A DNA stretch of 64,000 bases from Cryptosporangium aurantiacum (GTDB taxonomy: Bacteria; Actinomycetota; Actinomycetes; Mycobacteriales; Cryptosporangiaceae): NCBI RefSeq assembly GCF_900143005.1, contig NZ_FRCS01000021.1, forward strand, positions 1 to 64,000. The letters run 5' to 3'. Below the pieces are notes generated by a model, which saw nothing but the letters and a program-made list of their open reading frames with translations, did not search any database and was not told the DNA's origin. Positions 37,930 through 46,029 of this stretch are shown here, one piece after another (the first letter of the stretch is position 1; every line of letters starts with the position of its first letter). Position numbers and translations under genes: made by a program.

Positions 37930-38895
37930 TCAGCGTCGGTCGGGGCGGGGTGGCTCGAGCGTGTGTGCCAGACGGCTGACCGGGCCGACCTCGTTGACGT
38001 CCACGTGGCCGCGCAGCACCAGAGCACCGTTGCCCCAGGTCAACACGTAGGTCATCCCGAACTGGAAGACGCCCTTGTCGCCGTGGTGCCAGGTGCGTCG
38101 GCAGCCTTCGGTGGCGCGGCGGGCGATCTCGGCGGCCGCCGCCGGGTCGAACGCCTCGGTGACGTACAGCGCCGGTGGCCACGCGGTGCCGTTGACCACC
38201 TCCACGCCCGGCGGGACGTAGACGTAACCCCGGGTGTTCGGCGTATCGATCACGAGCGGGACGACCTCGACCGGCGATCCCAGCGCTCGGGCCGCGTGTG
38301 CGGGAGTGACCCACCGGTCGAGTGCGGGCGCTGCCGTGTTCACCGAGGACGGAAGCTCGAGGACGTCCAGCCGCTTCACCTGCCGCCCCCGCGTCGTCAG
38401 GTGCAGCCGTACCAGCGCGCCCGCGACCACCCGCGCGTAGTCGTCGCGCTTGACCGGTGTGCCGGCGATCCGGGTCCGGCGGCCGTCGTCGACGGCGATC
38501 CAGTAGTTCTTGATGTCGTCGTTCTCGCCGCTGTAGAGGATCTTCCGCTCCAGCACGCGGCCCTCCACGACGGTGGTGAACGCGTAACCGAGCAGGAAGT
38601 ACAGGGCCGCGACGACCGCGGCCGCGGTGGCAGCGGCCCCCCAGAGCGGTGGTAAGTCTGGGACGAACAGCATCGGCACTGCGACGCCGACGGCCATCCA
38701 GGTCAACAGCAATCCTGCCCACAGGCCCGCTCGAGGTCGGTAGCTGCCGCCACGGCCGTAGACGATCTCCTTGCCGGCCACTTGCGACCGACGCCGGGCG
38801 CGTGCCCGCCGTTCGTCCCGCACGGCGAACACGGCCCCGACGCCGACCAGCGCGACGACGACCACCCACGCGCCGATCTCCGCCAGCCCGTCCAT
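37930..38895 (-). CDS. Membrane protein of unknown function
   Basis: A 321-residue protein with an N-terminal membrane helix (WVVVVALVGVGAVFAV), two more (GLWAGLLLTWMAVGVAVPMLFV and WGAAATAAAVVAALYFLLGYAFTTVV) and a soluble C-terminal region of about 200 residues (VEGRVLERKILYSGENDDIKNYWIAVDDGRRTRIAG...). The soluble region, with its short strands and NYWIAVDDG segment, resembles DUF3592-type or PH-like domains, but I cannot assign one confidently. ATG 38895 chosen at the hydrophobic N-terminus. It is convergent with the TetR gene, eight bases apart. Confidence 0.72.
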   Translation of the reverse strand: MDGLAEIGAWVVVVALVGVGAVFAVRDERRARARRRSQVAGKEIVYGRGGSYRPRAGLWAGLLLTWMAVGVAVPMLFVPDLPPLWGAAATAAAVVAALYFLLGYAFTTVVEGRVLERKILYSGENDDIKNYWIAVDDGRRTRIAGTPVKRDDYARVVAGALVRLHLTTRGRQVKRLDVLELPSSVNTAAPALDRWVTPAHAARALGSPVEVVPLVIDTPNTRGYVYVPPGVEVVNGTAWPPALYVTEAFDPAAAAEIARRATEGCRRTWHHGDKGVFQFGMTYVLTWGNGALVLRGHVDVNEVGPVSRLAHTLEPPRPDRR

Positions 38896-38926
38896 GACCG
38901 TATTGTCCGCCGCGGGAGCAACCGTT

Positions 38927-39346
38927 CTACGCGAGAACCGCAGACTCCGCCACGGTGGACGGCCGATCGGCGGGCTCGGACGCACCGGCAACGCGCGGCC
39001 GGACCAGGTCGCGGGCCAACAGCAGCGGGACCCCGACGCAGAAGATCAACAGGAACACATGGTCGACCGGGAACCGGCCGTTGATGATGTGCGTGCACAT
39101 CGACGTCGTGTAAACGCCGGCGGCCCACCCGAACGAGAAGATCAGCGCCACCGGCGCCAGCCGTTGCGGCAGCAGGGCCGAGACGAGCAGCGTGGCGGAC
39201 AGCACCAGGTCGGGGACGAGGAACGGGTTGTCGCTCCGGACCGCGTCGGTGACCAGGAAGTACACGGTCATGATCGTGACGATGACGAGCGCGACGGCGC
39301 GCGCGCCGAGGAGCAGGGGCGGGCGGCGAGAAGCAGCGGGGGACAC
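38927..39346 (-). CDS. Small multi-helix membrane protein
   Basis: A 139-residue protein with four hydrophobic segments: LLLGARAVALVIVTIMTVYFLV, LVPDLVLSATLLVSALLP, LAPVALIFSFGWAAGVYTTSM and VFLLIFCVGVPLLLARDLV. GTG 39346 is preferred because GGAAGGAG lies just upstream; a TTG start at 39361 is less likely. It is cotranscribed with the membrane protein gene 31 bases downstream. Unknown family. Confidence 0.7.
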   Translation of the reverse strand: MSPAASRRPPLLLGARAVALVIVTIMTVYFLVTDAVRSDNPFLVPDLVLSATLLVSALLPQRLAPVALIFSFGWAAGVYTTSMCTHIINGRFPVDHVFLLIFCVGVPLLLARDLVRPRVAGASEPADRPSTVAESAVLA

Positions 39347-39502
39347 CGGGTCTCCTTCCAATCGGTTCAGGCGACTCCAGCGTGTCGCCCGGCGCGCCGG
39401 CGCAGAAGCGCACCAGTACCCGGTCCGGAGCGCGGATCCCGCACCGGAACGGTGCGGGTAGCCACACCGTCGCCGACCGTTTCGTCCGGCAGACTGGATC
39501 GC

Positions 39503-41074
39503 GTGTCAGTCACGTGGGAGACGCTCGTGGTCGGCACCAGCTTCGTGGCGGGCGGCGCCGTCTCGTGGTGGCTGCGGCCGCGCGTCCGGGTCGGCCCGTT
39601 GCTGGTGGCGGTCGGTGCGCTGTGGCTGGCCGCGAAGGTGCCGCCGGAGGACGCGTTACCGGCCGGGCTGGAGGCGGTGCGGGTCAGCGCCTGGGCCGCG
39701 GTGCTGGCACATCTCGTGGTCGCGTTCCCGACCGGCAGGCTGGTCACGCCGGCGCAGCGGCTCGTCGTCGGGCTGACGTACCTGAGCGTGGCCACGCTGG
39801 CCGGGCTCGAACTCGTCGGCCCACGCTCGGAGGGGTTAACTGCCGGGGCGACGATCGTCGTCGTGGACCTGTGCGGGGCCGCCATCCTCGCGCTGCGGCT
39901 CACCGCGTGGCGGCAGAGTCCGGCGACCCGCCGCAGGCACCTCACCCCGATGGTGGCGGTCGTCTCGGTGGCCGTCCTCGCGGTGATCGTGCTCAAGCCG
40001 GCTCGGATCGCGGGGTACGACGCGTCCGGACTGCTGACGCTGCTCCCGCTCGCGCTCGCCGCGGTGCCGCTGGGCTACCTGGGCAGCCTGCTCCGGCACC
40101 GGCTCGACCGGGGCCGGGTCGCCGACCTCGTCGTGAAGCTGCACGACACGCGCACGCCGACCAGCATCGAGGAGGCACTGCGGCGAGCGCTGCACGATCC
40201 GGAACTCCGGGTCGGCTACCGGATGGCCGGCACCGAGCGCTACGTCGACGTCGACGGCCGCGACCTGCCGATCTCCGACGACCCGGACCGGGTGACCACC
40301 CGGGTCGACCGCGGTCGGCACCCGCTCGCGATCCTCGTGCACGACCGTTCCCTGCTCGACGAGCCCGCGCTGATCCGCGCCGCTACCGCCGCCGTGGGGC
40401 TGGCGCTGGACAACGAGCGGCTGACGGCCGACCTGCGCGCCCGCGTGACGCAGATCGCCGAGGCGCGTGACGACGTCCTGTCGGCCGCCGAGGCCGAGCG
40501 CCGCCGGATCGAACGCGACCTGCACGACGGGGTGCAGCAGCGTCTGCTGTCGGTTCTGATGACGCTCGGGCTGGCCGGATCGGTGCTGCGGCGCAGCCCG
40601 GAGCGGGTCGGCCCGCTGCTCGCCGAGGCCCGGTCCGGCACCCAGGCCGTTCTCGACGACCTGCGCGCTCTGGTGCAGGGCATCCACCCGCCGATGCTCA
40701 CCGAGCGCGGCCTCGCCGCAGCGGTCAAAGAGCTGGTGGCGCTGTCGCCGACGCCGGTCGACGCGCGGATCGAGGTCCCGCCGGGTCCGCTGCCTGCCGA
40801 GGCCGAGTCGACCGCCTACTACGTCGTCGCCGAAGGACTCACGAACGTGGCCCGCCATGCCGAGGCGGACCAGGTGCACCTGGTCGTCGGTGTCGCGGAG
40901 GGTCGGCTGCGCGTGGAGATCAGCGACGACGGCCGAGGCGGCGCCGACCCGTCCGCGGGCACCGGCCTCGATGGCCTGCGGTCGCGCGTCGAGCGTGGCG
41001 GCGGGACCGTGAGCATCGACAGCCCGCCGAACGCCGGTACCAGGCTCGTGGCGGTGCTGCCGTGCGCGTCGTGA
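39503..41074 (+). CDS. Sensor histidine kinase (HisKA_3, system 2)
   Basis: A 523-residue kinase. Six or seven hydrophobic helices fill residues 1-195 (LVVGTSFVAGGAVSWWL to LLTLLPLALAAVPLGYLGSLL), forming a membrane-embedded sensor. A cytoplasmic GAF-like segment (about 200-310) precedes HisKA_3 with His341 (RRRIERDLHDGVQQRLLSVL). The ATPase domain has AEGLTNVARHAE and DDGRGGADPSAGTGLDGLRSR. Start GTG 39503 removes a long non-coding-looking extension. It overlaps its response regulator by 13 bases, as in two other systems here. Signal unknown. Confidence 0.93.
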   Translation: MSVTWETLVVGTSFVAGGAVSWWLRPRVRVGPLLVAVGALWLAAKVPPEDALPAGLEAVRVSAWAAVLAHLVVAFPTGRLVTPAQRLVVGLTYLSVATLAGLELVGPRSEGLTAGATIVVVDLCGAAILALRLTAWRQSPATRRRHLTPMVAVVSVAVLAVIVLKPARIAGYDASGLLTLLPLALAAVPLGYLGSLLRHRLDRGRVADLVVKLHDTRTPTSIEEALRRALHDPELRVGYRMAGTERYVDVDGRDLPISDDPDRVTTRVDRGRHPLAILVHDRSLLDEPALIRAATAAVGLALDNERLTADLRARVTQIAEARDDVLSAAEAERRRIERDLHDGVQQRLLSVLMTLGLAGSVLRRSPERVGPLLAEARSGTQAVLDDLRALVQGIHPPMLTERGLAAAVKELVALSPTPVDARIEVPPGPLPAEAESTAYYVVAEGLTNVARHAEADQVHLVVGVAEGRLRVEISDDGRGGADPSAGTGLDGLRSRVERGGGTVSIDSPPNAGTRLVAVLPCAS

Positions 41075-41709
41075 TCGCCGAAGACAGCACGCTGCTGCGG
41101 GAGGGGCTGATCCGGCTACTCGCCGAGGCCGGTTTCGTCGTGGAGGCGGCCGTCGAAGATGCCACGGCGCTGCTCGCGGCGGTCGCCGGGCTTCGTCCGG
41201 AGGTGGCGATCGTCGATATCCGGCTGCCGCCCACCGGCACCGACGAAGGGCTGCACGCCGCCCGGCGGATCCGGAGGCAGTACCCGGCCGTCGGCGTGCT
41301 GGTCCTGTCCCAGCACGTCCGGCAGACCTACGCCGCCGAACTCCTCGCCGACGGTGCGACCGGCGTCGGCTACCTGCTGAAGGACCGGGTGTCGGACGTC
41401 GACGAGCTGGCCGAGGCGGTTCGGCAGGTCGGGCGCGGCGGATCGGCGTTCGACCCGGTCGTCATCGACCACCTCCTCGGCCGTCGGCAGGCCCGGGAGG
41501 CGCCGCTGAACAGCCTCACCGAACGGGAGCGGGCGGTGCTCGCGCTGATGGCCGAGGGGCGGACGAACCAGGCCATCGCGTCCCGGCTGAGCATCGCCGA
41601 ACGCACGGTCGAGAAGCACTGCACGAACATCTTCACGAAGCTCGCGCTGCCCGGTCACCCGGGCGACCACCGCCGTGTCCTCGCGGTGCTCCACTACTTG
41701 AACAGCTGA
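41062..41709 (+). CDS. NarL/LuxR-type response regulator (system 2)
   Basis: A 215-residue response regulator: E7/D8 acidic pair, Asp52 in VDIRLPPTGTDEG, Lys in YLLKDRVSD, and a LuxR helix-turn-helix (LTERERAVLALMAEGRTNQAIASRLSIAERTVEKHCTNIFTKL). It starts 13 bases inside the kinase gene. Its sequence is closely parallel to those at 19958 and 63333, indicating paralogy. The targets are not evident; no exporter is adjacent. A hairpin terminator follows the stop. Confidence 0.95.
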   Translation: MRVVIAEDSTLLREGLIRLLAEAGFVVEAAVEDATALLAAVAGLRPEVAIVDIRLPPTGTDEGLHAARRIRRQYPAVGVLVLSQHVRQTYAAELLADGATGVGYLLKDRVSDVDELAEAVRQVGRGGSAFDPVVIDHLLGRRQAREAPLNSLTERERAVLALMAEGRTNQAIASRLSIAERTVEKHCTNIFTKLALPGHPGDHRRVLAVLHYLNS

Positions 41710-41714
41710 CGCGG

Positions 41715-41746
41715 CGGGCCGCCTCCCGATGCCGGGAGACGGCCCG
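41715..41746. terminator. Bidirectional hairpin terminator
   Basis: Arms 41715-41728 (CGGGCCGCCTCCCG) and 41733-41746 (CGGGAGACGGCCCG) pair over 14 positions with a single mismatch around an ATGC loop. It lies between the stops of two convergent genes (41709 and 41755) and can terminate both. Confidence 0.8.
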
Positions 41747-41754
41747 TTCCACGA

Positions 41755-42417
41755 TCAGACCGGGGGCGTGTCGGCCTCCGGGTAGTACGGCAGCGGGGCG
41801 TTCGCGACGAGCCCGTCGGCGGTCCAGGTGAACGTCCGGAGCCACGTGCCGCGCTGGTAGAGGAAGTGCCGGACGTCGATCGCGCCGAGCCGGCCGTCGA
41901 TGAACGTCACCAGGTGCGTGGAGCTGGACGACGCATCACCGGAGGTGATGAAGTCGCGCACCACCGGGCGGTAGGAACCCTTGGACGTGGTCGCCGAACC
42001 GCCCCACTTGAAGTAGTAAAGGTAGTGGAAGTTCGTCCCGATGTAGTTGTCGCTCCGCTGGCAGCTGAGCTTGACGATCGCTTCCGGCGCGTTTTCCTTC
42101 GTGACGCCGCCGAACTCCTCCAAGCGGATCGAGTAGTTGAAGTTGCCCACGGTCGCTTCCCCGACCGCTGGGATGTCCGGATCGGGCGTGAAGTCGATCC
42201 GGCCGCCCGGGCACACGGTGCCGTCCTTCAGCACGGCTCCGGTCCACGGCAAGTCGATCACCGCGTCGGCCCAGCGGAACTTGTCCGGATAGCGGGTCAG
42301 GCTCAGCGACGGTGGCGGGTCGTCCTCGGCCGCTGCGGCCGGCGACGGCGCCAGGGCCGCCAGCGCACCGGCCAGGACGGCCAGCAGCGCGACCGCTCGG
42401 GAGCGCGTTCGTGTCAT
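41755..42417 (-). CDS. Secreted protein of unknown function
   Basis: A 220-residue protein with a clear Sec signal peptide (TRTRSRAVALLAVLAGALAALAPSPAAAA, cleavage near residue 30). The mature domain is strand-rich with two cysteines (DGTVCPGG and VKLSCQRS) that could pair, and motifs such as FNYSIRLEEFGG and FHYLYYFKWGG. ATG 42417 is fixed by the signal peptide. It is divergent from the acyltransferase gene. The family is not recognised. Confidence 0.78.
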   Translation of the reverse strand: MTRTRSRAVALLAVLAGALAALAPSPAAAAEDDPPPSLSLTRYPDKFRWADAVIDLPWTGAVLKDGTVCPGGRIDFTPDPDIPAVGEATVGNFNYSIRLEEFGGVTKENAPEAIVKLSCQRSDNYIGTNFHYLYYFKWGGSATTSKGSYRPVVRDFITSGDASSSSTHLVTFIDGRLGAIDVRHFLYQRGTWLRTFTWTADGLVANAPLPYYPEADTPPV

Positions 42418-42522
42418 CCGTTTACCCCGTTTCTCACCGGACTCTCCGGCAACCCGGTCGAGGATGTCGAGCGTCACAGCGCGTTCCCAGGCAACGTCGG
42501 TTAGACGACACTATGGACTGTC

Positions 42523-43305
42523 GTGTCCCGGTTGAGCGTGAGCGGTTGTCCGTTACCCCCGGACGTCGGGATTCCGGCCCACGCGGCACTCCGACCGCTT
42601 AACCTCCCGTGGGTGGACATCGGCATCAAGACGTTGCTGAACCGGGGCGTGCTGGCCGGTTGGCGGTGGCTCGACCGGATGGGCCGGATCACGCCGGGCA
42701 CTCGAGCCGCAGCGGGGTTCGGCAGCTTCGGGGAGAGCTCCAGCATCGGCTTCCCGGCGGCCACTCTGATGAACCCGCGGTCGATTCACATCGGGTCGGG
42801 TGTCCTCGTCGGGCGTCAGGTGACGCTGTCGGTCGGCTACGGGGCGGACTACCCCGGGCTGCCCGAGCGCGGCCTGGTGATCGGTGACCGCTGCGTGATC
42901 GGTGACCGCTCCGGCCTGGTCGCGCACGAGCTGATCGAGCTGGGCGACGACGTGTGGTTCGGGCAGGACGTGTTCGTCTGCGACGCCAGCCACGGCTACC
43001 AGGACCCGGACATGCCGATCGGCGAACAGTTCGGCGGTCACCAGCCCGTGCGCATTGGGTCGGGCTCATGGGTGGGGCACGGCGCGATCATCCTGCCCGG
43101 GACAACGATCGGGCGGAACGCCGTGGTGGCGGCCGGTTCCGTGGTCCGCGGTGAGGTCGCCGACCACTGCGTCGTCGGTGGTGCCCCCGCGAAGCTGTTG
43201 CGCCGGCTCGAGCCCGGCGTCGGCTGGGTCGGTCGCCGCGGTGACGTGCGGCCGGTGCGGCGTGGGCATTTCGGCGACGACGAGAACGAGCCCGCGTCCG
43301 CCTGA
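42523..43305 (+). CDS. Left-handed beta-helix acyltransferase
   Basis: A 260-residue hexapeptide-repeat transferase (LbetaH). Repeats are visible at SIHIGSGVLVGRQVTLSV, LVIGDRCVIGDRSGLVAHELIELGDDVWFGQDVFVCDASHGYQD, and VRIGSGSWVGHGAIILPGTTIGRNAVVAAGSVVRGEVADHCVVGGAPAKLLRRL. The catalytic histidine is probably in DASHGYQD. It resembles maltose/galactoside O-acetyltransferases, which use acetyl-CoA. The N-terminal 75 residues are unusual. GTG start. It may modify an exported glycan or glycolipid (inferred). Confidence 0.88.
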   Translation: MSRLSVSGCPLPPDVGIPAHAALRPLNLPWVDIGIKTLLNRGVLAGWRWLDRMGRITPGTRAAAGFGSFGESSSIGFPAATLMNPRSIHIGSGVLVGRQVTLSVGYGADYPGLPERGLVIGDRCVIGDRSGLVAHELIELGDDVWFGQDVFVCDASHGYQDPDMPIGEQFGGHQPVRIGSGSWVGHGAIILPGTTIGRNAVVAAGSVVRGEVADHCVVGGAPAKLLRRLEPGVGWVGRRGDVRPVRRGHFGDDENEPASA

Positions 43306-43644
43306 CTGCGAAAAGCCCATTCGGGCCTTGGTGCGCCGTCAGGGCGAATATCTCCGGAAGAATTTGAGCTTTCTTTGAGCTTCCGAGACGGATTTCAGAG
43401 AAACCGCATTTGATTGCGCACGTTATCTCTTCGTGATCTAGCGGATGATTGGTTTTCCGAAACATAACCGCTAGTGTCACTGCCACTGGTACCGGTAGCG
43501 AGAGTGCAGCACAGCCGCTCACAATGTTGCTGGACGGCCCCTTTGCGCGGGCGTCAGCAAGCACCAGGATCCGGATCGATTAGCGCGGCCGCCAGATCGG
43601 CAAATTCTTCTGCGTCAAAATATTCGGAAGAGAGGGGCGCGACA
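43306..43644 (+). promoter_or_regulatory. Long upstream region of the secreted-protein pair
   Basis: There is no gene in these 339 bases, but there are ordered signals. An exact direct repeat TTTGAGCTT occurs at 43363-43371 and 43374-43382, an 11-base pitch as used by tandem-binding activators (SARP or PhoP type). A nested inverted repeat has CTAGCGG (43438-43444) and CCGCTAG (43468-43474) around GTTT-TCCG-AAAC (43452-43463). The region is AT-richer than average. Which protein binds is unknown. Confidence 0.5.
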
Positions 43645-44061
43645 GTGGGGAAGAAAAGGTTACGGCTCGCACTGGCAGCGGTCGGTGCAGCAATTTTGGG
43701 TGCGGTCTTCACCGCTGCGCCGGCGTCTGCCGCCGACGCGGGCGCGGGTCAGCAGGACTACAACCCCGCAGGTTGCGACGCGTTGCTGTACGTGAGCGAC
43801 ACGACGTCGCCCGGAAGGGTGGAGGGCTTCGGCGGGTTCTCGTGTGCGCAGTCCAAGAAGATGATCGGGAACATGACCGTGACCCTCTACAAAGGCGGCA
43901 CGAAGGTGTGCTCCAAGGGGGTCGCGTTCAACAAGGTCTCGACCTCTGAAACTGGATGTTCGGTTGCCGACCCCAGCGGAAATCAGAGCTGGAAATCGCA
44001 CATCCGGATCGTCGATATCTACGGCCAGATCTACTTCAGCACGGGGACGATCACGACATGA
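43645..44061 (+). CDS. Small secreted protein, four-cysteine (copy 1)
   Basis: A 138-residue protein with a Sec signal peptide (KKRLRLALAAVGAAILGAVFTAAPASAA) and a mature domain of about 108 residues. It has four cysteines (GCDALLY, FSCAQS, KVCSKG, TGCSVAD) and a beta-sandwich-like pattern (LYVSDTTSPGRVEGFGGFSCAQ, MTVTLYKGGTKV, HIRIVDIYGQIYFSTGTITT). It is homologous to the next gene, whose ATG overlaps its stop (ATGA). GTG 43645 follows GAGAGGGGCG. The family is not recognised. Small secreted paired proteins may be interaction or toxin-like factors (speculative). Confidence 0.8.
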   Translation: MGKKRLRLALAAVGAAILGAVFTAAPASAADAGAGQQDYNPAGCDALLYVSDTTSPGRVEGFGGFSCAQSKKMIGNMTVTLYKGGTKVCSKGVAFNKVSTSETGCSVADPSGNQSWKSHIRIVDIYGQIYFSTGTITT

Positions 44062-44465
44062 AGACTCTGTACGGGCTCATTGTTGCCCTCTCCACCGTGG
44101 TAGCACTGGTTTTGACGGGATCGGGAGCGAACGCTGCTTCGTCGAGCGTCGGCAAGAATAACTTTTACGGTACGTGCGACGCGCAGGCGCACGTGAGCGA
44201 CGCTACGACGTCGGGAAAGGTCGAGGTCTTCGGCGGGTGGGGCTGCCAGGTGAACAAATACTTCACCGGCACGCTCGTCTGCGCGATCTGGGTCAACGGC
44301 TCGGAGAAGTTCCGTACGACGAAGGACATCCTCCTGGCATCGTCGAGGGACTGCGCCGTCACGTACCCCGACTACAGCTCCTCTGATAGTTACGTGGGGA
44401 AGGTGATCATCAAGGGTCAGGGCGGCACGAACTTCACGCTCACCACCGGAGCCATCCGGACCTGA
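44058..44465 (+). CDS. Small secreted protein, four-cysteine (copy 2)
   Basis: A 135-residue paralogue of the preceding gene: signal peptide (KTLYGLIVALSTVVALVLTGSGANAA), then CDAQAHVSDATTSGKVEVFGGWGCQVNKYF aligned with the first copy, and the same ending (TLTTGAIRT against STGTITT). It also has four cysteines, but the third lies in a different place (LVCAIW), so disulfide pairing may differ. It is translationally coupled to copy 1 by ATGA and ends in a strong terminator. Expression at equal levels suggests the two proteins work as a pair. Confidence 0.8.
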   Translation: MKTLYGLIVALSTVVALVLTGSGANAASSSVGKNNFYGTCDAQAHVSDATTSGKVEVFGGWGCQVNKYFTGTLVCAIWVNGSEKFRTTKDILLASSRDCAVTYPDYSSSDSYVGKVIIKGQGGTNFTLTTGAIRT

Positions 44466-44478
44466 CCGATAGACACCA

Positions 44479-44512
44479 AGAGGGGCGCATCGCGGTCGCG
44501 ATGCGCCCCTCT
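44479..44512 (+). terminator. Strong intrinsic terminator
   Basis: Sixteen-base perfect arms (44479-44494 and 44497-44512, AGAGGGGCGCATCGCG and its complement) enclose a two-base GT gap. It begins 13 bases after the stop of the second secreted protein gene. It lacks a U-run but is the most stable hairpin I noted in the window. Confidence 0.9.
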
Positions 44513-44584
44513 GGCGTTCCCTTGGCACCACGATGAGCCAACCTGGCTCTGGCGGTGATGCCAAGTGTGTGCCACTATGGCGCC

Positions 44585-45103
44585 ATGGACTTGACGTCGT
44601 ATGTGAACAACCTCGGACGCGAGTTCGCGACGCTTGCCGAGGCCGGCGGCGAGGAGACGCGTGCGCTGGTCGAGCGCCTGACCGGGCCGCTCGAGTCGGC
44701 GATCCGGATGACGCTGCTCGACGCGCTGTCGGCGGCCGCCGACGAGATCACCCAGGACCTCGCTCCCGGCTCGGTGGAACTGCGGCTGCGCGGCCGCGAT
44801 CCGAGCTTCGTCGTGGCGTCGCCACCCGTGGTGTCGCTCGCACCCGCCGTCGAGGAACCCACGGCGCCGGCGGCCGATCTGCTGATCGCCGAGGACGGCC
44901 CCGCCGCCCGAATCAACGTGCGCCTGCCCGAACAGCTCAAGGCCGCGGTAGAGGAGGCCGCGGCGAAGGATGGGCGTTCGGTCAACGCCTGGCTGGTTCG
45001 AGCCGCCACCCTTGCCCTCCAGCGGTCCGACCGCGATTCGCGTCAGGAACAGCCCGTCAGCGGGAAGCGGACCCAGCAGAGCTTCACCGGTTGGGTGCGT
45101 TAG
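44585..45103 (+). CDS. Ribbon-helix-helix (HicB/Arc-like) regulator
   Basis: A 172-residue protein. The N-terminal 65 residues are helical (YVNNLGREFATLAEAGGEETRALVERLTGPLESAIRMTLLDALSAAADEI). The C-terminal region (about residues 95-145) holds a ribbon-helix-helix fold of HicB/Arc type: AARINVRLPEQLKAAVEEAAAKDGRSVNAWLVRAATLAL. No HicA toxin gene is nearby, so it is probably a transcription factor for the downstream DUF4097-DrrA-DrrB-MMPL genes rather than an antitoxin. ATG 44585. A GGGAC-GTCCC palindrome (45136-45145), 33 bases after the gene, is a candidate operator. Confidence 0.82.
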   Translation: MDLTSYVNNLGREFATLAEAGGEETRALVERLTGPLESAIRMTLLDALSAAADEITQDLAPGSVELRLRGRDPSFVVASPPVVSLAPAVEEPTAPAADLLIAEDGPAARINVRLPEQLKAAVEEAAAKDGRSVNAWLVRAATLALQRSDRDSRQEQPVSGKRTQQSFTGWVR

Positions 45104-45135
45104 CCCTCCCGGTTCAACCACGTCCCTGACCTGCG

Positions 45136-45145
45136 GGGACGTCCC
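45136..45145. promoter_or_regulatory. Possible operator before DUF4097/exporter genes
   Basis: GGGACGTCCC is a perfect 10-base palindrome 25 bases before the DUF4097 start; a GGGGAC half-site repeats at 45161-45166. CGTCCC at 45121-45126 can also pair with GGGACG, forming a small hairpin. Short palindromic or tandem half-sites of this size suit ribbon-helix-helix dimers such as the upstream protein. Confidence 0.35.
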
Positions 45146-45170
45146 ACCTACTCAGGTAACGGGGACACCC

Positions 45171-46010
45171 ATGCCCAAATTCGAAACTCCCGAGCCCATT
45201 TCCGTCACGCTCGAATTCGGCGTCGGCAACGTCCGGATCAGCGCCGGCGATCGGACCGACACCGTCGCCGAGGTCCGTCCGAGCGACGTCGACGACGAGT
45301 CCGACGTGGAAGCCGCGCAGCAGACCCGCGTCGACTACACGAACGGCACGCTACGGATCACCGGCCCGAAGCGTCTTTTCGACTTCTCCCGCAAGACCAG
45401 GTCGATCGAGGTGTCGATCGGACTGCCCACCGGCTCCCAGGTGTCCCTGCAAACCCAGCTGGGCGACTTCCGCAGTACGGGTCGGCTCGGGGAGTGCCGA
45501 CTCAAGACCTCGGTGGGGAACTTCTGGCTCGAACGAACCGGCCCGCTGCGCCTGGCCACGCTCGGGAACATCACCGCCGACGCCATCGCGGGCACCGCCG
45601 AGGTCTCCACCGGCTCCGGGAAGATCCAGCTCGTCGAGGTCGACGGCACCGCGGTGGTCAAGAACTCCAACGGTGAGACCACGATCGGCGCGGTCACCGG
45701 CGACGTGCGAGTGCGCTCGGCCAACGGTGACATCCGCATCGAGCAGGCCGGGGCCGGCGTCGACGCCAAGACCTCCAACGGCAGCATCCGCCTCGGCGAG
45801 GTGGTCCGCGGCTCGGTGGTCCTGGAGACCGCTGCGGGCGGGCTGGAGATCGGCATCGCCGAGGGCACCGCCGCCTGGCTGGAGGTCAACACCGGCTTCG
45901 GGCACGTGCGTAATCACCTGGAGAACGCCACCCGGCCCGAGGAGACCGACCGGACCGTCGAGGTCCGTGGCCGCACCTCCTACGGCGACATCATCATCCA
46001 CCGCGCGTGA
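45171..46010 (+). CDS. DUF4097 beta-solenoid protein, cytoplasmic
   Basis: A 279-residue DUF4097 protein with no signal peptide or membrane helix, unlike the copy at 19174. Short repeated strands run throughout: ISVTLEFGVGNVRISAG, QVSLQTQLGDFRSTGRLGECRLKTSVGNFWLERTG, AEVSTGSGKIQLVEVDGTAVVKNSNGETTIGAVTGDVRVRSANGDIRIEQ, GGLEIGIAEGTAAWLEV. It is second in an operon running from the RHH regulator to the MMPL pump. Its role is unknown; position suggests a partner of the RHH regulator or the exporter. Confidence 0.85.
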   Translation: MPKFETPEPISVTLEFGVGNVRISAGDRTDTVAEVRPSDVDDESDVEAAQQTRVDYTNGTLRITGPKRLFDFSRKTRSIEVSIGLPTGSQVSLQTQLGDFRSTGRLGECRLKTSVGNFWLERTGPLRLATLGNITADAIAGTAEVSTGSGKIQLVEVDGTAVVKNSNGETTIGAVTGDVRVRSANGDIRIEQAGAGVDAKTSNGSIRLGEVVRGSVVLETAAGGLEIGIAEGTAAWLEVNTGFGHVRNHLENATRPEETDRTVEVRGRTSYGDIIIHRA

Positions 46011-46029
46011 CGAGAGAACGGACAGAGCG

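Noticed and set aside
37169-38869. A 566-codon minus-strand frame
   Set aside because: It runs through the TetR gene in antisense and the membrane protein gene in another frame, so it has no independent support.
44585-45103. HicB antitoxin of a toxin-antitoxin pair
   Set aside because: The ribbon-helix-helix is clear, but no HicA or other toxin-sized gene is adjacent; the neighbours are DUF4097 and exporter genes.
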